A stretch of DNA of 64,000 nt, taken from positions 14,267,001-14,331,000 of the forward strand of contig NC_092674.1 of assembly GCF_964355755.1 (NCBI RefSeq). The letters are read 5' to 3'. The translations under genes were made by a program, and so were the position numbers. Of the stretch, positions 32,592 to 42,960 are shown one piece after another. Under the pieces are notes generated by a model. The model was given only the letters and a program-made list of their open reading frames with translations, made no database searches and was not told the DNA's origin. The stretch's first letter is position 1, and every line of letters starts with the position of its first letter. The DNA is from Antedon mediterranea (lineage: Eukaryota > Echinodermata > Crinoidea > Comatulida > Antedonidae).

Positions 32592-35500
32592 ATGAGTATC
32601 TCGGGACATTTTATTAATGGCCTATTGTGCAAGGTTCACCATCATGGTGCATCATGCAGTATAGATTGTTTATTGGAAGTTTTTTATTGGGGTATTTTTC
32701 CATTTACCAAAACTAAAATTTTCTCTCATCCCCTTCTCACAAGATTGTTTTATGTTTCAAATCTAAGAAAAATAATGCCTCTACAAACACCACCTTGTGA
32801 TATTCGGGAACCTGTTTGGAATTGGTTAGTTGAAAATTTACCAAATGGATTTTCCCCAAAAGGAACACATCATGCAGAAATACTGCAGGCCTTTGAATGT
32901 TTATCTGACACAAATATTGGCATGTCATTTGTTGCAAACTTCTTTGGAAATCAAAATCTACATTGCCAAAAGTGTCAGAGCTCATTAGATATTAACATTC
33001 TCACAAATTCAGTATATAATTACTCGCAATCGCTAAATGAAAAGTATCCACAAAACTTCAGTAAATGCATAGAGGAAGTCATAAGAAATACGATTTCACA
33101 TAAGTTAAAATGTAAATACAAGTGTAATTGTGGAGAAATGGCAAATACATTAAAAGGGCAATGTAGGATGCCTGAATTCCTTGTGGTAAACCTTGGGCTT
33201 GTGGGATGGCAAAATTGCCAAAAACCACCTATTGTTGTTCCCGAGAGAACAACCATACACTCATCCAGTTATGTTTTAACATCCGCTGTACAAATGGAAC
33301 CATCACACTTTATAGCAATTTGTAAAACTAATAGGGGTTATTCAGTCATTAATGATATGGTGCCATATACCAAGACATACCATACTTTTGCAGCAGCTGC
33401 TAACAGAAATCCCAAAATCCATTGCACATCAGTACCACTTGCAAGTTCAAAGGGCAAGGGAAAAATGGGGGGTATTCATTTGCTCATATACGCAAAAGTG
33501 GCGAGTGCTGAATGGCCGATGTTATCTTTCACTTGTCCAAAGCCAATAGAGGACCTAAATTCATCAGACCTTCCTACACAGGAATTGCCTACTGGTTCCA
33601 AGAATATGAGTACCAAAGAAAAGAATTCAGTAGATGACTTAAACAAAATGCCGATTGACTCTACTTGGCAAGTGCCACAGGAATTGCCTACTGGTTCCGA
33701 GAATATGAGTACCAAAGAAAAGAATTCAGTAGATGACCCTACTTGGCAATTGGCAAAAAAAAAAAAAAAACTTAATAAAAAGAAACATTCAGTAGATGAA
33801 TTAAACAAAATGCCGATTGACTCTACTTGGCAAGTGCCACAGGAATTGCCTACTGGTTCCGAGAATATGAGTACCAAAGAAAAGAATTCAGTAGATGACC
33901 CTACTTGGCAATTGGCAACAAAAAAAAGAAAACTTAATAAAAAGAAACATTCAGTAGATGAATTAACCAAAATGCCGATTGACTCTACTTGGCAAGTGCC
34001 ACAGGAATTGCCTACTGGTTCCGAGAATATGAGTACCAAAGAAAAGAATTCAGTAGATGACTTAAACAAAATGCCGATTGACTCTACTTGGCAAGTGCCA
34101 CAGGAATTGCCTACTGATTCCGAGAATGTAATTAGCAAAGAAAACCTATTATTAGATGGTTTGACTAAACCTGTACTTACTGATTTAACTAATTGTAACA
34201 ACAATGTTATTAAAAAAATAAATATCGGTGATGTTAACATTGAAGAAAAGGAAAATATTTCCCCTCATCCTAGGAAAAAACTCACTCAATGTAAAGTAAA
34301 AACAAACAATTTTGAACAATCTAAAAACTTTGTTGGAATTAAGATTGCAAAAAATAGTATTGTAGATATAGATATTGAAGCCATTGGTTCGACTGACATA
34401 CCACATACAATTTACAATGATAACATTTTCCTTAGCTGTCAGGAAATATTAAAATTATTAGGCCAGGAAAAAGAAATAAAAGCACGGGGATATGTCAAAT
34501 TCGACAAAATCCTTCAAGAAATGGGCCAAGACCCAAATCAAATGTTTCTTACATGTGGCAGCCGCAGACAGAGGCTCTGGGTAAAAAAAGAAGCTATAAT
34601 AAATATGTTAATGCACAAGTCATTTAGAAAACAAAAAACAGCTAATTTTGTTATGTTGCAATTGCAAGAGAAATTTAAAAATAAGAAATCTAAACTTGAG
34701 AAGACAAAATTTATTGAAAACAAGCCTCCACAAAAGACTCAAACTAGTTCATCCCCTACAATTAAGAAGGTAGATTTGAACTACAGAAAAGGAAATGTAA
34801 TTATTGATGGGCATCTTGTCAGTTACACAGTAAATGCAAATGGTGTGATTCACTTTAATACAAGTGAAATATTTTCAGCATTAGGTTTATTAAAACACAT
34901 TAAAAAGGAAGGGTACAAATATATTGATAAATATCTTAATGATCAAGGACTTGATTTTAAATCTTGCTTCATCATGAACGGTCCAAAGCGAACCTACATA
35001 ACGCTTCATGCGGTACACACTCTTATTTTATGTTTGCCAAACAGAATGATTGAAAGTGCAAAAAAGACAACTTTGTCCAATTCTGTTATTCTTGCACTGC
35101 AGCACATCACAGTAGAGAAATCTTCCGAAAACATACCATCTAAAAAAAAAGAGAAGTTCACGGTTGATGACAAAACAAATTTGTTAGAAAGTCTTAGTTC
35201 AATGTTAAGTGCAACAAAAGCAAATGACAATCAACGTTTAACAATAGATGATGTAGTGTCTGTATTGCATAAAGCAAGTATTAAATCACAAAAAGGAGCA
35301 AAAATTGTTAGAGGAATTGTAACCGATACATACAAATTATTAAACCCACTTAATGGTGAGGATGTAATTAATTGTCGCGAGAATTACAGTGGTTGTCGCC
35401 TTATGAACCGCATGAGAAAATTAATACCTGGGGTTCTTCCATCCAGAAAAACCGAAATGAAAGCTTCAGCCAAACTTAATGAAGAGTTTAGGGCAGTTTT

Positions 35501-37832
35501 GTGCCCACGCAGAACAGCATCTGGGTGGTATATTGACCCAGTCCGTTTGGTCGAAGTTTTGCTTTTTAAATATTCCTTTTTACAAGACAACATAAGTATG
35601 AAGATTCAAGGAGATGGTGCTCAAATGGGTGGGCGTAAAATTACTTATGTGGGGATTTCATTTCTCAATCACGAACTAAAGCTGCGTGGCCTCTCCTATC
35701 AAAATCCAAAAGAAATTTACCCAATTACACTTTTTTATGAAGGCGACGATCGTGATAACTTAGAAGAAAACCTAAAAATTCCCTTTTTGGAAAGATTAGT
35801 TCAGCATTTTAAATCAAATTTTACATTTTATTTAAGTGGGGATGAAATGTTCATCCAAGGTATACTGGATGGGTCATCTGTTTTAGGACCACTAACCGAG
35901 AAAGGTTGGAATATATACAATGAATGTAGCAAAGAGTCAAAAAAAAATGTATCAGAAAGTGGTATGCGAACAGACTTGTCCATGCCTATTGATCGTATCC
36001 ATCCAATTTCATTAATGCCTTCAATTCCACTTACCCATACACTTCCATGCATTCTTCACTGGGTTTCAAGGTGCACTGAAAAACTTTTATCATTGGAAGT
36101 TGAGAAAATATTTTCGCTTGGAAATAAATTAGCCGAAGTTGATGGCTCTTCAAATATTGAAGACCTAATAAAAAATTTAGAGACAAACATTAATTTACGA
36201 GGCATAAAAAACGGTAATTTCAGAATACCATTAGACAAAAATGGAAAACCAGAGCAGATTTCATTAAACAAAGATGCTGCAATCACGATAATTTGCCCAA
36301 CTCCCCTAGGAAAAGAAAAAGAATATCCACATGTTTTACATAATGTTGTCCCAACTTCAAAAATTAATAACAATCTACCTAAAAATGTAAGAGATTTTCT
36401 ACAACTAGACACTGATCTAACTGAACTTAGTTGTGTAAAGATGATATGGGAGAGTTTGTATATCATGTTTAGCATAGTACAGAAAGAACCAGAACACAAA
36501 ATTAAGTCAAGTTGTGTTGCAGGTTCTTTAAGACCGTCTGATTACAATTGGGGTTATTCCAATGATCAAAAAAATCAATATAAATTTCACGCAGAGAGGC
36601 TGTACCAACTGGTTTGCCTCAGATACAATTGGCACAACTTAACCCCATACATGATAAAATTTATTGATTATGGGGAACATTTTTTATCAAGGGACATTCC
36701 CTTATGTAGGTTTTCCACAGAAGGTGGTGAGCACAGCCACTATGATCGAAACTGCTTTTATTTCCACCACACAACTAGACATGGTGGGAAAAATAGTGTT
36801 GACCCAAACCTGGCCCAATTTAGTACTGTGTGGCGCAGGCTATCATATGACATCATTCATGGAGAAGATGAATCAGCTAAAAAAGCATTTGAGGTATATG
36901 TCAAAATGCATGTTGCTGCATCAAAAATACAGCGATGTTTTCGATTATTCTTGGTGAATAATTCTTTGTCTAAGTCTGGGTACATTCAAAACCCACAGAA
37001 TGAACATGAAAAAGCTAAAAACTTAATTTGTTTATCTAAGTTAGTACCACAAAATGTTATAGATTCAACAACTAAGAAATTATTCCGTGGGAAATCGTTT
37101 ATTTTAACTGGAAGTGTCCCAAAGTTCCAGGGGAAAAAAATGACTCAACAAACAATAACTGAAATGATAAAAGCAAATGGTGGTAAAATTAAAAAAAGCT
37201 TACCAGGAAATTCAAAAAGATCCACGAAAAAATACATAATCTTAACAAATCTTGCAACTTGCAAAAAAAGTACCTTTAAAGTGCCAAATGTCATAAAAGA
37301 TGGCGTGAGACGGCGCAGTCATGTTGTTGACTACAGTTATATATTTTCATCTATAGAATCCAACAGTCTACCTCCTTTTAGTATGCATGAACCAGAATGC
37401 CTTATGCAAATAAAGCAAAAAGTTTCGTTGTTGCCAACACTTAATCAGATACACTTTAAAAAAAAATTTCGAATGATATCTATCCTAAAAGGTCCGCGAA
37501 AAACTAAGGCAGTTATCCGAGAGCCAACACTTAAATGTGCAAAAAATGTTGCAGTTTTTTATGCCAATATAAAAAGAAAAGAATACATCAAAAGCAATGT
37601 TGGTGTAACTTTTAAAGAAAGTAGTCAATTATTTTCAAAGTATACCAAAGAATACAATGCTTTAAAACACAATGAAAAAACACATTATACAAGAATGTGG
37701 CTAAATAGCCGATATTCTAAGGCTAACCAGGCTAAAAGGTTAGCTGACCTGAAATCTTACAATTATATAAAAAAACCACAATATTTAGAAGCTACAAAAT
37801 GTAGTCTTGCTCAATCAGTTGCTCAGAATTAA
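32592..37832 (+). CDS. 1746-residue peptidase-transposase-BRCT-HMG fusion
   Basis: Uninterrupted frame from ATG 32592; the frame is open slightly upstream, but only from a TTG. Residues 1-320 resemble a C98/USP-type SUMO or ubiquitin peptidase: Cys22 in GASCSIDCLLE, His about 238 in SHFIAIC, Asp about 253 in INDM, and CxxC/CxC zinc ligands near 123 and 175. Residues 330-515 are acidic/basic tandem repeats. Residues about 606-690 and 728-836 are two related BRO/KilA-N-like modules. A DDE-type core candidate follows: Asp in QGDGAQMGG (about 1006), Asp in LSGDEMF (about 1084) and Glu in STEGGEHSHY (about 1375), then a TTRHGG block. Next come an IQ motif (SKIQRCFRLF, about 1443), a BRCT domain (FRGKSFILTGSVPK, about 1497-1595) and an HMG-box-like tail (about 1650-1710). 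The domain calls are by eye; the fusion is novel to me. Confidence 0.8.
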   Translation: MSISGHFINGLLCKVHHHGASCSIDCLLEVFYWGIFPFTKTKIFSHPLLTRLFYVSNLRKIMPLQTPPCDIREPVWNWLVENLPNGFSPKGTHHAEILQAFECLSDTNIGMSFVANFFGNQNLHCQKCQSSLDINILTNSVYNYSQSLNEKYPQNFSKCIEEVIRNTISHKLKCKYKCNCGEMANTLKGQCRMPEFLVVNLGLVGWQNCQKPPIVVPERTTIHSSSYVLTSAVQMEPSHFIAICKTNRGYSVINDMVPYTKTYHTFAAAANRNPKIHCTSVPLASSKGKGKMGGIHLLIYAKVASAEWPMLSFTCPKPIEDLNSSDLPTQELPTGSKNMSTKEKNSVDDLNKMPIDSTWQVPQELPTGSENMSTKEKNSVDDPTWQLAKKKKKLNKKKHSVDELNKMPIDSTWQVPQELPTGSENMSTKEKNSVDDPTWQLATKKRKLNKKKHSVDELTKMPIDSTWQVPQELPTGSENMSTKEKNSVDDLNKMPIDSTWQVPQELPTDSENVISKENLLLDGLTKPVLTDLTNCNNNVIKKINIGDVNIEEKENISPHPRKKLTQCKVKTNNFEQSKNFVGIKIAKNSIVDIDIEAIGSTDIPHTIYNDNIFLSCQEILKLLGQEKEIKARGYVKFDKILQEMGQDPNQMFLTCGSRRQRLWVKKEAIINMLMHKSFRKQKTANFVMLQLQEKFKNKKSKLEKTKFIENKPPQKTQTSSSPTIKKVDLNYRKGNVIIDGHLVSYTVNANGVIHFNTSEIFSALGLLKHIKKEGYKYIDKYLNDQGLDFKSCFIMNGPKRTYITLHAVHTLILCLPNRMIESAKKTTLSNSVILALQHITVEKSSENIPSKKKEKFTVDDKTNLLESLSSMLSATKANDNQRLTIDDVVSVLHKASIKSQKGAKIVRGIVTDTYKLLNPLNGEDVINCRENYSGCRLMNRMRKLIPGVLPSRKTEMKASAKLNEEFRAVLCPRRTASGWYIDPVRLVEVLLFKYSFLQDNISMKIQGDGAQMGGRKITYVGISFLNHELKLRGLSYQNPKEIYPITLFYEGDDRDNLEENLKIPFLERLVQHFKSNFTFYLSGDEMFIQGILDGSSVLGPLTEKGWNIYNECSKESKKNVSESGMRTDLSMPIDRIHPISLMPSIPLTHTLPCILHWVSRCTEKLLSLEVEKIFSLGNKLAEVDGSSNIEDLIKNLETNINLRGIKNGNFRIPLDKNGKPEQISLNKDAAITIICPTPLGKEKEYPHVLHNVVPTSKINNNLPKNVRDFLQLDTDLTELSCVKMIWESLYIMFSIVQKEPEHKIKSSCVAGSLRPSDYNWGYSNDQKNQYKFHAERLYQLVCLRYNWHNLTPYMIKFIDYGEHFLSRDIPLCRFSTEGGEHSHYDRNCFYFHHTTRHGGKNSVDPNLAQFSTVWRRLSYDIIHGEDESAKKAFEVYVKMHVAASKIQRCFRLFLVNNSLSKSGYIQNPQNEHEKAKNLICLSKLVPQNVIDSTTKKLFRGKSFILTGSVPKFQGKKMTQQTITEMIKANGGKIKKSLPGNSKRSTKKYIILTNLATCKKSTFKVPNVIKDGVRRRSHVVDYSYIFSSIESNSLPPFSMHEPECLMQIKQKVSLLPTLNQIHFKKKFRMISILKGPRKTKAVIREPTLKCAKNVAVFYANIKRKEYIKSNVGVTFKESSQLFSKYTKEYNALKHNEKTHYTRMWLNSRYSKANQAKRLADLKSYNYIKKPQYLEATKCSLAQSVAQN
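33577..34140 (+). repeat. In-frame tandem repeats inside the large gene
   Basis: Units built from QELPTGSENMSTKEKNSVDD, an N-K-M-P-I-D-S-T-W-Q-V-P block and, in two units, a P-T-W-Q-L-A block plus a Lys-rich run. The full unit is about 162 bp, with shorter versions. The nucleotide copies are nearly identical, including a run of 16 A versus an A-C-A-A interrupted version, which points to very recent expansion. The encoded linker is hydrophilic and probably disordered. The Lys-rich runs could serve as nuclear-localisation signals. Confidence 0.88.
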
Positions 37833-37906
37833 ATTATGAATACAGTGCTAAAGCTTGTATTTGTGTTGTGTATCCTTTAATACAGTAGACTGGTACAGGT
37901 AATTTC

Positions 37907-37912
37907 AATAAA
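37907..37912 (+). promoter_or_regulatory. Poly(A) signal of the large gene
   Basis: AATAAA, 75 bp after the stop codon, followed by T-rich sequence. A normal distance for a functional 3' end. Confidence 0.65.
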
Positions 37913-38504
37913 ACATTTTTCTTGTCATTTTCTCAAATCACTAAGTCCATTCACTAAACAATTCATACTGTATGTTTCAAGTAAATATTGCCTATGCTAG
38001 TGCAAATCGATTAATAATGTACAGTACAGTAGGTATCATTTTTGGCAGAATAATAATGTGTGGAAGATGTTAGATCACTTTACAATATTTATGGCAATAT
38101 AAATCATTTATGATAATAAAAATCATTTATGGTAATAAATAAACATGTTTTTATAGTTTATGGCGTTTTAATATTATTTTTCTATTTTAACATAAGTAAC
38201 TAAAATTTAACAAAAAGTGGTTTTGAATTATACAAAACAACTTCTTTTTTTCAAAACTGTTTATCAAACTAAGATTATATTTGTCATATAGGTATTATAT
38301 AATACTGTAGTATAAAGGCCAATTTACAAAGATGAACGGTAACGGTTATAAAAATATAGAATGTATGTTATACCTTATGACCATTTACACACCATGCAAA
38401 GTGGACAGAGGTTTCCTTTCAGGATGTGTACAGATTCTATGTGATTTTCTGCTTATCATTACTCATCTCTGTAAATTGGCTTTAATTGTAAAGTATATTA
38501 GTAT
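37913..38504. other. Non-coding 3' region
   Basis: AT-rich with repeated ATTTATGGTAATAAA-like phrases near 38090-38150. No gene seen. Confidence 0.5.
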
Positions 38505-39460
38505 TTCCATTTACTTTTATGTGTAAAATTAATTCAATAAATCCTATTCTTGTAATAGTATAGAGAATTTACAAATGAATTGGCTTTAATTGTAAAGTAG
38601 TATCTATATAATAATTGTAGTAGTAGTAATCTATATATAAGCGTGCCATCTAGTAAGTACAATTGTTGTAGTATGTGATAGTGATCGTAGGTAATAATAA
38701 TAGGTAGTAGTATAGTACAGTGGTACAATTTTTAAATTATGTTCTTTTAAAAATTATTTTACATTCCAATAACAATATTCACAGCTTTACAATGCAATTT
38801 AAAGTATTTATATATAACTCGGGAAAGTTTCCATTTACTTTTATGTGTAAAATTAATTCAATAAATCCTATTCTTGTAATAGTATAGAGAATTTACAAAT
38901 GAATTGGCTTTAATTGAATTGTAGTAGTAATAATAAGTACAATTGTTGTAGTATGTGATAGTGATCGTAGGTAATAATAATAGGTAGTAGTATAGTACAG
39001 TGGTACAATTTTTACATTATGTTCTTTTAAAAATTATTTTACATTCCAATAACAATATTCACAGCTTTACAATGCAATTTAAAGTATTTATATATAACCC
39101 GGGAAAGTTTCCATTTACTTTTATGTGTAAAATTAATTCAATAAATCCTATTCTTGTAATAGTATAGAGAATTTACAAATGAATTGGCTTTAATTGAATT
39201 GTAGTAGTAATAATAAGTACAATTGTTGTAGTATGTGATAGTGATCGTAGGTAATAATAATAGGTAGTAGTATAGTACAGTGGTACAATTTTTACATTAT
39301 GTTCTTTTAAAAATTATTTTATATTCCAATAACAATATTCACAGCTTTACAATGCAATTTAAAGTATATTTATATATAGCCAGGAAAAGTTTCCATTTAG
39401 TTTTTATATGTAAAATTAATTCAATAAATCCTATTCTTGTAATAGTATAGAGAATTTACA
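38505..39460. repeat. About 280-bp tandem repeat, 3-4 copies
   Basis: Each copy contains CCATTTACTTTTATGTGTAA, TTGTAATAGTATAGAGAATT, AATTGGCTTTAATTG, ACAATTGTTGTAGTATGTGA and GATCGTAGGTAATAATAATA. Starts are near 38506, 38830, 39110 and 39392. The copies are almost identical, so the array is young. Confidence 0.88.
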
Positions 39461-39497
39461 GTTTGTCTTAAGCACTATTATTTTTAGTTTGTGAAAA

Positions 39498-39790
39498 TAG
39501 ACAGTTTCAATTGGGTAGCACACTGTTTCAAAATGGATAGCACAATGTTTCAATTGGGTAGCACACTGTTTCAAAATGGATAGCACAATGTTTCAATTGG
39601 GTAGCACACTGTTTCAAAATGGATAGCACACTGTTTCAAAATGGATAGCACAATGTTTCAATTGGGTAGCACACTGTTTCAAAATGGATAGCACAATGTT
39701 TCAATTGGGTAGCACACTGTTTCAAAATGGATAGCACAATGTTTCAATTGGATAGCACACTGTTTCAAAATAGATAGCACAATGTTTTAA
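39498..39790. repeat. Minisatellite of alternating 21-22-bp halves
   Basis: Alternates AATGTTTCAATTGGGTAGCAC and ACTGTTTCAAAATGGATAGCAC, together about 43 bp, for roughly six to seven double units. One place has two consecutive AAAATGGATAGCAC halves. No coding meaning. Confidence 0.9.
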
Positions 39791-40311
39791 TTGGAAGTTA
39801 AAAAACCTATAAATGACAATAAAATATTCACTATTTTATTCACTTTTTCAAGACAATATTTTACCTCCGCCAAGGAGGTATATGTAGCCACATAAGTTAT
39901 TTACTTTGACCAAAAATTGGATTAAAAAAAATAATTTATAGCAAAAAAAAAATCAAATTGGTCGAAAGTCAATGGTTTTTTATAGAATTTACATTTTTAT
40001 TAAAGAGAAAACATTTTTTTAACTGCAAAATTGCTTATTTAAAAAATAAATAAAATATTAATTGCTCATGTTTTTGGGTGACAATACTGTACATCTTTAT
40101 AATTAAGCACATAATAATACTATTACAGTAGAAAAAAAAACACCAGAGAATTTAGAATGTAGTTCCAGTTTACTTGGCAGAGAGCACTAGCTGACCTTGC
40201 TTGAGCAATAAAACTTCCTAATCTAAACAAGCTATAATGGTAATCCAATTAAAATGCAATTACCAGTCCTAGACCTTAATCCCTAAAATGATGGTCAGAA
40301 ATCAGCAAAAT
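39791..40311. other. Right interior of the two-gene element
   Basis: Non-coding and AT-rich. It includes a small hairpin, ACCTCCGCCAAGGAGGT, near 39865. It ends at the inner inverted repeat 40312-40330. Confidence 0.5.
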
Positions 40312-40396
40312 TGGTAAAGGGAAGGAACACCTCATGCAAATCCTAGACTAACAAAAATGACTGTAATGTGTAATGCGAGTGACCATGGAATTGCCC

Positions 40397-41063
40397 TTCA
40401 CATTGTTCATTCCACTTAAAGGTATTACTTTTACTCTTTAAAGTTAAATCAATCAATGGCTTAGCAATATCGGCATAGTTCTGTACAAATTTTCTGTAAT
40501 AGCCAGTTAATCCGAGAAATGATCGGACTTGTTTCTTAGACAAAGGTCTGGGGAACTTTTCCACAGCCTCAACCTTATCAATCATGGGTCTAATTTCTCC
40601 ATTACCAATCTTATGCCCCAGAAATTCTACCTGTGCATAGGCAATTTTACATTTCAAAGGCTTTGCTGTCAATCCAGCACTACTTAATCTTTCTAATACA
40701 TCATTCAAATGAAAAATATGATCTTTCCAAGTTTGACTATAAATACATATGTCATCTATATATGCCTTAGCATATCCCTCAGTACCTTGTAATACCTTAT
40801 CCATTAATCTTTGGAAAGTACTAGAGCTATTTTGCATACCAAATGGAAGTACATTGTAACAATACTGTCCAAATTGTGTAATAAATGCTGATTTGTCTTT
40901 GGTCTTAGGATCCAGAGGCACCTGGTAAAATCCTTTAGTTAGATCTAACGTAGTTATGTATATTGCGGATGATACCTCATCCAACATTTCGTCTATGCGA
41001 GGCATAACATAAGGGTCAAATTGTGTAGTCTTATTTAGTGATCTAAAATCTGTCACCATTCTT
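40397..41063 (-). CDS. Gmr1-like reverse transcriptase, left copy, 5'-deleted
   Basis: RT palm with MVTDFRSLNK, the block LDLTKGFYQVPL, LPFGMQNSSSTFQRLMD and the catalytic AYIDDICIYS, then FLGHKIG and FLGLTGYYRKF. The upstream fingers (about 60 residues, intact in the right arm) are lost through a deletion of about 574 bp that joins the integrase C-terminus directly to MVTDF. It ends at the inserted TIR at 40396. Confidence 0.9.
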
Positions 41064-42399
41064 TACTATTTCCTACTGGAAGGAATATCAACACTTTGTC
41101 CCCTTCTACAAATTCTCTATCAATAGCATTCTTGTTATAATTGTGGGACATAATTTCTTGTTGTTCAAGTTTGTTTACATTAGCATCGTTCATTAATTCC
41201 TCCATTTTTTCTCTTATTTCTAACATGTATTTGATAACATCAGTAGATGTTTCTTCATCTTCTACCCAATTACTTTTGAGTAAACTCAAGGGTCCTCTCA
41301 CCTCTCTACCATAAAGCAATTTAAAAGGTGAATGGCCCGTCGCTTTACTAGGAACTTCTCTGTATGCAAACAGAAAGGGGGGTATGTAGTTATCCCAATT
41401 TTTTCTTTGCTTAACTGTAAGTGTCCTTATCATATTTTTCAATGTACCGTGAAATCTTTCAACAAGCCCATTGCTTTGGGGGTGGTACACTGTAGTCTTT
41501 AATTGATTAATCCCCAACATACTACATATAGATTGCATAATTGAAGACATGAAATTAGTTCCTTGATCATGTACAATCTCTTCGGGTAATCCTACTCTAG
41601 TAAAGACTTCTATTAGAGCCCTGGCTACTGTTTCAGCTCTAACATTGGGTAACGGGATAGCATCCGGATATCTCGTAGCATAGTCAATTATAGTAAGCAT
41701 ATATTTGTTATTACGGCTTGTTCTAGATAAGGGTCCAACAATATCTATCGCTATACGTTTAAATGGTGTACTTATAATCGGTAATGGTATCAAAGTATGT
41801 TTCCTTTTACTTTTACCCTTATCTACCTTTTGGCATTCCTTACAGACTTTACAATAGACTACCACATCTTTAAATATACCTGGCCAATAGAATTGGTTCA
41901 GGACCCTACTTTTAGTTTTCTCAACACCCATGTGACCTGCAAATGGCACATTATGACCTAAGTGTAATACACCCTGTCTACACTGAGTGGGTAATACAAT
42001 CTGTTCCACTTGGTTATTCTTATCTTTAATACTACTCCAATTTCTCATCAATATACCTTGTCTCATAAAGAAACATACCCTATGCTGACCTATTTCTTCT
42101 ATAGGGACTATCCTGTCAAACACTCCTTTGAGTGAGTCATCCTTAGTTTGCAATTTGATCAGTTCTTGTTTAGTTAGCTTGTGCTGTTGTTCATAAGTTT
42201 TATGTTTGACTGTTTTATCTTTAGCTTTATCCTCATTTTCGTCAAACAAATTATTCATTTCTGTTCCATTCATATCATCTAAACACTTAGTTTTATTTAC
42301 TTTGTTGTCATTTACTACTGTTTTCAACAATTGTACATTAGTTTCTTTAGGCGGCTCTTCTATCAGCTTAAAGTTACTATCTTTCCCTAACAATATCAT
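41064..42399 (-). CDS. Gmr1-like integrase, left copy, 3'-deleted
   Basis: H2C2 zinc finger (HLGHNVPFAGHMG and YCKVCKECQK), then a DDE core with Asp in AIDIVGPLS, Asp in VHDQGTNFMSS and Glu in NGLVERFHGTL. The chain is cut after PVGNSK, so the GPF chromatin-binding tail seen in the right copy is missing. Confidence 0.9.
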
Positions 42400-42960
42400 T
42401 TCGTCTTGTATTCTAACATCATTTCTATTCTGGCTTGCTCCCTAGTTAGGACGAACATTTCTTTAGCCATTGTTTCCCCACAATTCTGGTCCAAATCATG
42501 ACCCAATAACATGTCCCTCTGTAATCCTTCGATTACGGCTACAATCACTTTTCCTGTCACTATCTTACTTTCTATAGCTACCTCAGCTAAGGGGACGGTA
42601 ATATCGCCTCCTATACCTCTTAACGTAACCCATTTTCCTGGCAAGTAACATTTGTTAGGCACTAGACTTTCCTTAACAGCTGACTGGGTACATCCCGAGT
42701 CTCTAAGCATAGTTATATCCTGTCCTTCTAATTTTCCTGGTATTGTACATTTCTCCATTTTATTTTCTACACTATCTATAACTACTTGGGGTCTATCTGA
42801 TTTTAGTCCTTCACATCTTAAGCCATCTTTCACATTCGGGCCCTTCTTAGTGTCACTAGTCTTTCCTTTTGCTACCATCTTAGGACAATCCCCTATTTTA
42901 TGTCCCTTCTCCTTACAATTAAAGCATAAGCCATTAATCCATTCATTAGAAGGTTCTTTC
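42396..42960 (-). CDS. Gmr1-like gag zinc knuckle and protease, left copy
   Basis: From about 42960 this frame reads NEWINGLCFNCKEKGHKIGD, a CCHC nucleocapsid knuckle, so the frame is entered by a shift from the gag frame. The ATG at 42878 is therefore not the true start. The protease has the active-site motif RDSGCTQS (D-S-G) and a later LLGHDL flap-like block. The stop overlaps the integrase frame as ATGA. Confidence 0.85.

Larger units (their letters stand above)
28234..40330 (+). mobile_element. 12.1-kb two-gene element, apparently undescribed
   Basis: The block is bounded by GTGTTCCTTCCCTTTACCA (28234-28252) and its perfect complement at 40312-40330. It is missing from the otherwise identical insertion in the right arm, where the site reads CCAATTAGTATAGAAAGTAC (complement of 57911-57930). 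Its breakpoints therefore coincide with the inverted repeat to within about 6 bp. No clean target duplication exists: the flanks are AATTAGT and CTCATGC, and the empty site carries about 10 other bases, which could be an excision scar. The cargo is two convincing genes on the plus strand, each with a poly(A) signal, followed by two tandem arrays. Confidence 0.75.
26137..40396. mobile_element. 2.17-kb TIR element, enlarged by a nested 12.1-kb block
   Basis: Inserted between RT and RNase H of the Gmr1-like element. Ends are GGGCAATTCCATG and its complement CATGGAATTGCCC, about 13 bp. The uninterrupted coding sequence would read TGTGAAAATGCC, so a 3-bp GAA duplication is possible, with one ambiguous base. 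The right arm holds the same insertion at the same site without the nested block (57848-60014), so the element itself is about 2.17 kb. The motif AATGCGAGTGAC is repeated near both ends. A worn transposase N-terminus lies at 27293-27615. Confidence 0.85.

Noticed and set aside
33476-34240. 254-codon minus-strand open frame opposite the large gene
   Set aside because: Mirror of the in-frame tandem repeats; it shows only low-complexity repeats and no family.
28234-40330. 12.1-kb block as a mere deletion in the right arm rather than an insertion in the left
   Set aside because: The breakpoints coincide with a perfect inverted repeat, and the 2.17-kb remainder has a complete transposon layout. 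A chance deletion ending exactly there is unlikely, though excision from the right arm remains possible.
28234-40330. Maverick/Polinton-like element
   Set aside because: No polymerase B, packaging ATPase or capsid-like gene, and the inverted repeat is only 19 bp.
41053-42399. Copia-type element on the basis of integrase preceding RT
   Set aside because: RT (YIDD with gypsy-type flanks), RNase H and the GPF integrase tail are Ty3/gypsy-like; Gmr1-like explains the order.
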